Of a stretch of 64,000 nucleotides of DNA, positions 61,649-64,000 are shown piece by piece (position 1 is the first letter of the stretch; the number at the start of each line of letters is the position of its first letter). Origin of the DNA: Streptomyces sp. Q6 (GTDB lineage: Bacteria > Actinomycetota > Actinomycetes > Streptomycetales > Streptomycetaceae); contig NZ_CP146022.1 of assembly GCF_036967205.1 (NCBI RefSeq), forward strand, positions 5,208,001-5,272,000, read 5' to 3'. The notes under the pieces are model-generated. The model was not told the origin of the DNA. It saw nothing but the letters and a program-made list of their open reading frames with translations, and made no database searches. The position numbers were made by a program, and so were the translations under genes.

Positions 61649-62986
61649 TCAGCGGCCCACGGCGCGCTGCAGTTTCCGGGCCCTGCGGGCCAGTCGCCGC
61701 ACCGCCGCGTTGCGGGGGATGAAGGACAGTTGTGAGGGCAGCGCCCCCGGCAGCGCCAGTGACGTCAGTCGGCGGCGTTTGAAGTAGCGCCAGGTGCGCT
61801 GGTCCAGATGCGTGGCGAGGTAGCGCTCGGTGTCCGGGCGCAGGTCCGGGTAGATCTTCGCCTGCATCGCGAAGCCGACCGCCCTGAGGAGATCCGTCAA
61901 CTCGTCCACGGACATGCCCTGTTCCTGCGAGGTGACCGCGGCACGGTCCGTGAGGTCGGGCAGCAGCGCGTCGACGATCGTGACGGGGACGCGGTTGCTG
62001 TTCTGGTACGGGGCGAGGCGTTCCAGGAGCGTTCCGGTGCCGAGCCGGGCGACCGGGATTCCGTACAGCGCGGACGCGGTGAGCAGCGCCGTGGAGAAGC
62101 ATCCGACGACCAGGGCCGGGCGCATCCTCTGGTAGAGGACCTCGGCGAGGACCGGGGTGTCCAGGATGGTCAGCTCGATGCCGAGCCGCTCGGCCTCCCG
62201 CTCCAGGGTCCGCGACCAGCGGGCCGGTGCCGTGGGGTGCGGCTTGAACACGATGTGCTGGTGGCCGAGTTCGGCGGCGCCGAGCATCATCCGCACATGC
62301 AGGTCCTCTTCCTCCTCGGCGGTGAGGATGTCGAGGGCGGAGAGGTACTGGCCGAGCAGGAGCGCGGAATCGCCGTCATGATGCGGCAACCTCACCGCTG
62401 AGGCTTCGAGTTCGGCGAGTACTTTGACGAACAGGGGCGTCGGTACGACCTCCGGCTCGACCCCGAACTCCGTGAGCAGCAGCGGCTTGAGACCGGGGAC
62501 GAGGTCGAGGTGGAGCAGTCTGCGCACCCGCGTGCCGACCAGCGGGTCGATCTTGTTACGGGTCGGTCCGTAGCTCATCAGGCCGTCCGCGTACACGTCG
62601 ACCGGTGCGCCCGTGAAGATCTGCGCGACGGCCATCGCCGGGTTGACCTGGAGGGACTCGACGGCCAGCTCGACATCGTCGTCGCCCAGGCTCCATTCGA
62701 GCCTCAAGTACCGCTCCCACAAGGGGAGATCGTCGGCACGCGGCGTCCAGCCTCCCGGGTGGAAGGGCGCGATGGCCTCGTTCCACGACAGTACGTCGTC
62801 GAAACGGCCGCGCAGCTGCTCGAAGCCGGGCATCCGGTCCACGGGCGGAGTGACCTCGGGCGTCGCCGCGTTGTTGGCGACGAGCAGGATCGTGCGATCG
62901 GCCGGAGCGAACTGCCCGGCGTCCAGGGCGGCGGCGAGCGTCGCGGTCCCGTACAGCGTCGAGGCGAGAAGAATGCGGGTGGTCAT
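61649..62986 (-). CDS. Polysialyltransferase-family glycosyltransferase
   Basis: A 445-aa cytosolic glycosyltransferase of the alpha-2,8-polysialyltransferase-like family. It shows the three family motifs: an acidic-Gly in VYADGLMSYGP, His-Pro in VFKPHPTAPA, and the Ser/Thr block CFSTALLTAS. The N-terminus is RILLASTLYGTATLAAALDA and the C-terminus is basic (RRLARRARKLQRAV), suited to membrane contact. In actinomycetes such enzymes assemble sialic or other ulosonic acid cell-wall polymers. Its ATG overlaps the GT2 stop (ATGA), so the two are coupled. Confidence 0.85.
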   Translation of the reverse strand: MTTRILLASTLYGTATLAAALDAGQFAPADRTILLVANNAATPEVTPPVDRMPGFEQLRGRFDDVLSWNEAIAPFHPGGWTPRADDLPLWERYLRLEWSLGDDDVELAVESLQVNPAMAVAQIFTGAPVDVYADGLMSYGPTRNKIDPLVGTRVRRLLHLDLVPGLKPLLLTEFGVEPEVVPTPLFVKVLAELEASAVRLPHHDGDSALLLGQYLSALDILTAEEEEDLHVRMMLGAAELGHQHIVFKPHPTAPARWSRTLEREAERLGIELTILDTPVLAEVLYQRMRPALVVGCFSTALLTASALYGIPVARLGTGTLLERLAPYQNSNRVPVTIVDALLPDLTDRAAVTSQEQGMSVDELTDLLRAVGFAMQAKIYPDLRPDTERYLATHLDQRTWRYFKRRRLTSLALPGALPSQLSFIPRNAAVRRLARRARKLQRAVGR

Positions 62987-63960
62987 GCGGTGGCCCCCGC
63001 AGACACGGGACGGCGTCGCAGCCGTCGCAGCCGCGTGGCCCGCTCCAGGTCCATCGAGTCGAGCGCGTCGTCGAGGACCCGCTGCGGCATGCGGCGCAGC
63101 GCCGCCGCGCTGAGAGATTTCAGTGTGCGGGCCACGGGTGGTTCGAACCTTTCGATGGATCCCAAGTGATGGGAAATGATGGCGCAGTAGGTGCGTACAG
63201 CCTTCGGGAGCAGTTGATCCGCGTCCTTGTCCTGAGCGGTTTCCCGGACGACCTGGTCGAATGCGCGAATGAAATCGAGCTGGCGTACGTCACCGATCTG
63301 CGTAAGCGATGACGCGACGCCGCGCCGATAGAAGAGGCCGAGCAGACCCACCGCCGCAAAGGATTTCGCCTCGCGGTGCAGCCGCCAGATCCAGGGCCGG
63401 TCCTCCGCCGTGCGCAGCCCGTCGGTGAAGTGCAGCAGTCCGGCGTCGGCCAGGCGCCGGTGGTACATGCCGGCCCACGCGTACGGGTAGTCCACGGACG
63501 TGGAGCGGTCGGCCGGGAGAATCGCCTCCCGTGGGTCCATCACCACCCCGCGCAGGCCGATCGGCACCCGGTGGACGGTCCGGGCCCTGGCCGTGCACTG
63601 CACATGGTCCGTGCGGACGAAGTCGCAGCCCAGGCCCTCTATGGCGGCCAGGAGTTCGGCGTAGTAGCCGGGGGCGAGCCAGTCGTCACCGTCCAGGAAC
63701 GTGAGGTACTCGCCGCGCGCCGCGTCCAGTCCGGTGTTGCGGGCCGTGGCGAGTCCCCCGTTCTGCTCGTGTCTGACGACGACGGCGCCGGGCAGCTCGC
63801 GCTCGGCGCGCGCGAGAATGTCCGGGGTCTCGTCCTTGGAGCAGTCGTCGACGAGAATGAATTCGAAGTCCTCCCGCGCGTTGGCGCGAAGACTTCGCAG
63901 AGTGTCGGGCGCATATTGCTGCACGTTGTAGAACGGCACGATGACGGAGAGCTTGACCAC
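62983..63960 (-). CDS. Family 2 glycosyltransferase
   Basis: A 325-aa GT-A enzyme. The donor-binding start LSVIVPFYNVQQYAPDTLRS, the FEFILVDDCSKDETPDI aspartates, NGGLATARNTGLDAARGEYL and the metal-binding YLTFLDGDDWLAPG are all present, and TAEDRPWIWRLH serves as the acceptor/catalytic block. It probably adds the linkage or branch sugar of the polymer made with the coupled polysialyltransferase-like enzyme. GTG 63960 is 40 bases from the window edge; the operon may begin outside. Confidence 0.92.
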   Translation of the reverse strand: MVKLSVIVPFYNVQQYAPDTLRSLRANAREDFEFILVDDCSKDETPDILARAERELPGAVVVRHEQNGGLATARNTGLDAARGEYLTFLDGDDWLAPGYYAELLAAIEGLGCDFVRTDHVQCTARARTVHRVPIGLRGVVMDPREAILPADRSTSVDYPYAWAGMYHRRLADAGLLHFTDGLRTAEDRPWIWRLHREAKSFAAVGLLGLFYRRGVASSLTQIGDVRQLDFIRAFDQVVRETAQDKDADQLLPKAVRTYCAIISHHLGSIERFEPPVARTLKSLSAAALRRMPQRVLDDALDSMDLERATRLRRLRRRPVSAGATA

Positions 63961-64000
63961 GTCCGTGACGTTAGGCGGCGGCCCGGCATTCGTCTTGGCC
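63961..64000. other. Window edge
   Basis: Forty bases upstream of the GT2 start; too short to interpret. Confidence 0.3.

Overview
The window is very GC-rich, uses GTG/TTG starts freely, and has the gene content of a Streptomyces chromosome: an SCO4848-family membrane gene, an sdhCDAB operon of actinobacterial type, twin ECF sigma factors, an XRE/DUF397 pair and PGRP-type amidases. Conserved core genes lie at both ends (about 2-25 kb and 48-64 kb). A more variable, toxin-like block sits between about 28 and 48 kb.

Left part (1-25 kb). A phiBT1-type serine integrase stands beside an SCO4848-family gene, the family that carries the phiBT1 attB site. Then follow a metallophosphoesterase, a lone peptide-binding lipoprotein-like protein, an anti-sigma-type ATPase, a histidine kinase/response regulator pair divergent from an MMPL exporter, and a D-Ala-D-Ala carboxypeptidase whose C-terminal membrane anchor lies in another frame. 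Next are a small operon with a TetR regulator and paired palindromic operators, a VOC protein, an SMP-30 lactonase facing an Lrp regulator across a dyad, sdhB-A-D-C, an OHCU decarboxylase with no ATG/GTG/TTG start, a GH20 hexosaminidase and several membrane or hypothetical genes.

Middle (25-48 kb). The centre is a polymorphic-toxin-like locus. A giant secreted RHS/YD-repeat protein of about 2,870 aa ends in a unique C-terminal tip. It is followed after one base by a small lipoprotein gene, which I infer to be its immunity gene. That gene, with its terminator, is duplicated in inverted orientation 12.9 kb away (554 bp, one mismatch) behind what looks like a remnant of the toxin tip. Between the copies lie an MmpS-like protein, a PGRP amidase with FG-GAP repeats and a SMI1/KNR4 (SUKH) family gene. 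Two further PGRP amidases flank the block, so three related cell-wall enzymes surround one surface toxin. A pair of 170-aa paralogues also brackets the left amidase.

Right part (48-64 kb). Two consecutive ECF sigma factor/membrane-partner pairs are followed by an L,D-transpeptidase with a 15-bp repeat array in its leader, a B12-dependent acyl-CoA mutase large subunit lacking its cobalamin domain, and LeuE. Then come an FAD monooxygenase divergent from a TetR regulator over two palindromes, an acyltransferase-3, a polysialyltransferase-family enzyme and a GT2 glycosyltransferase. The last two probably belong to a cell-wall glycopolymer cluster that runs off the window.
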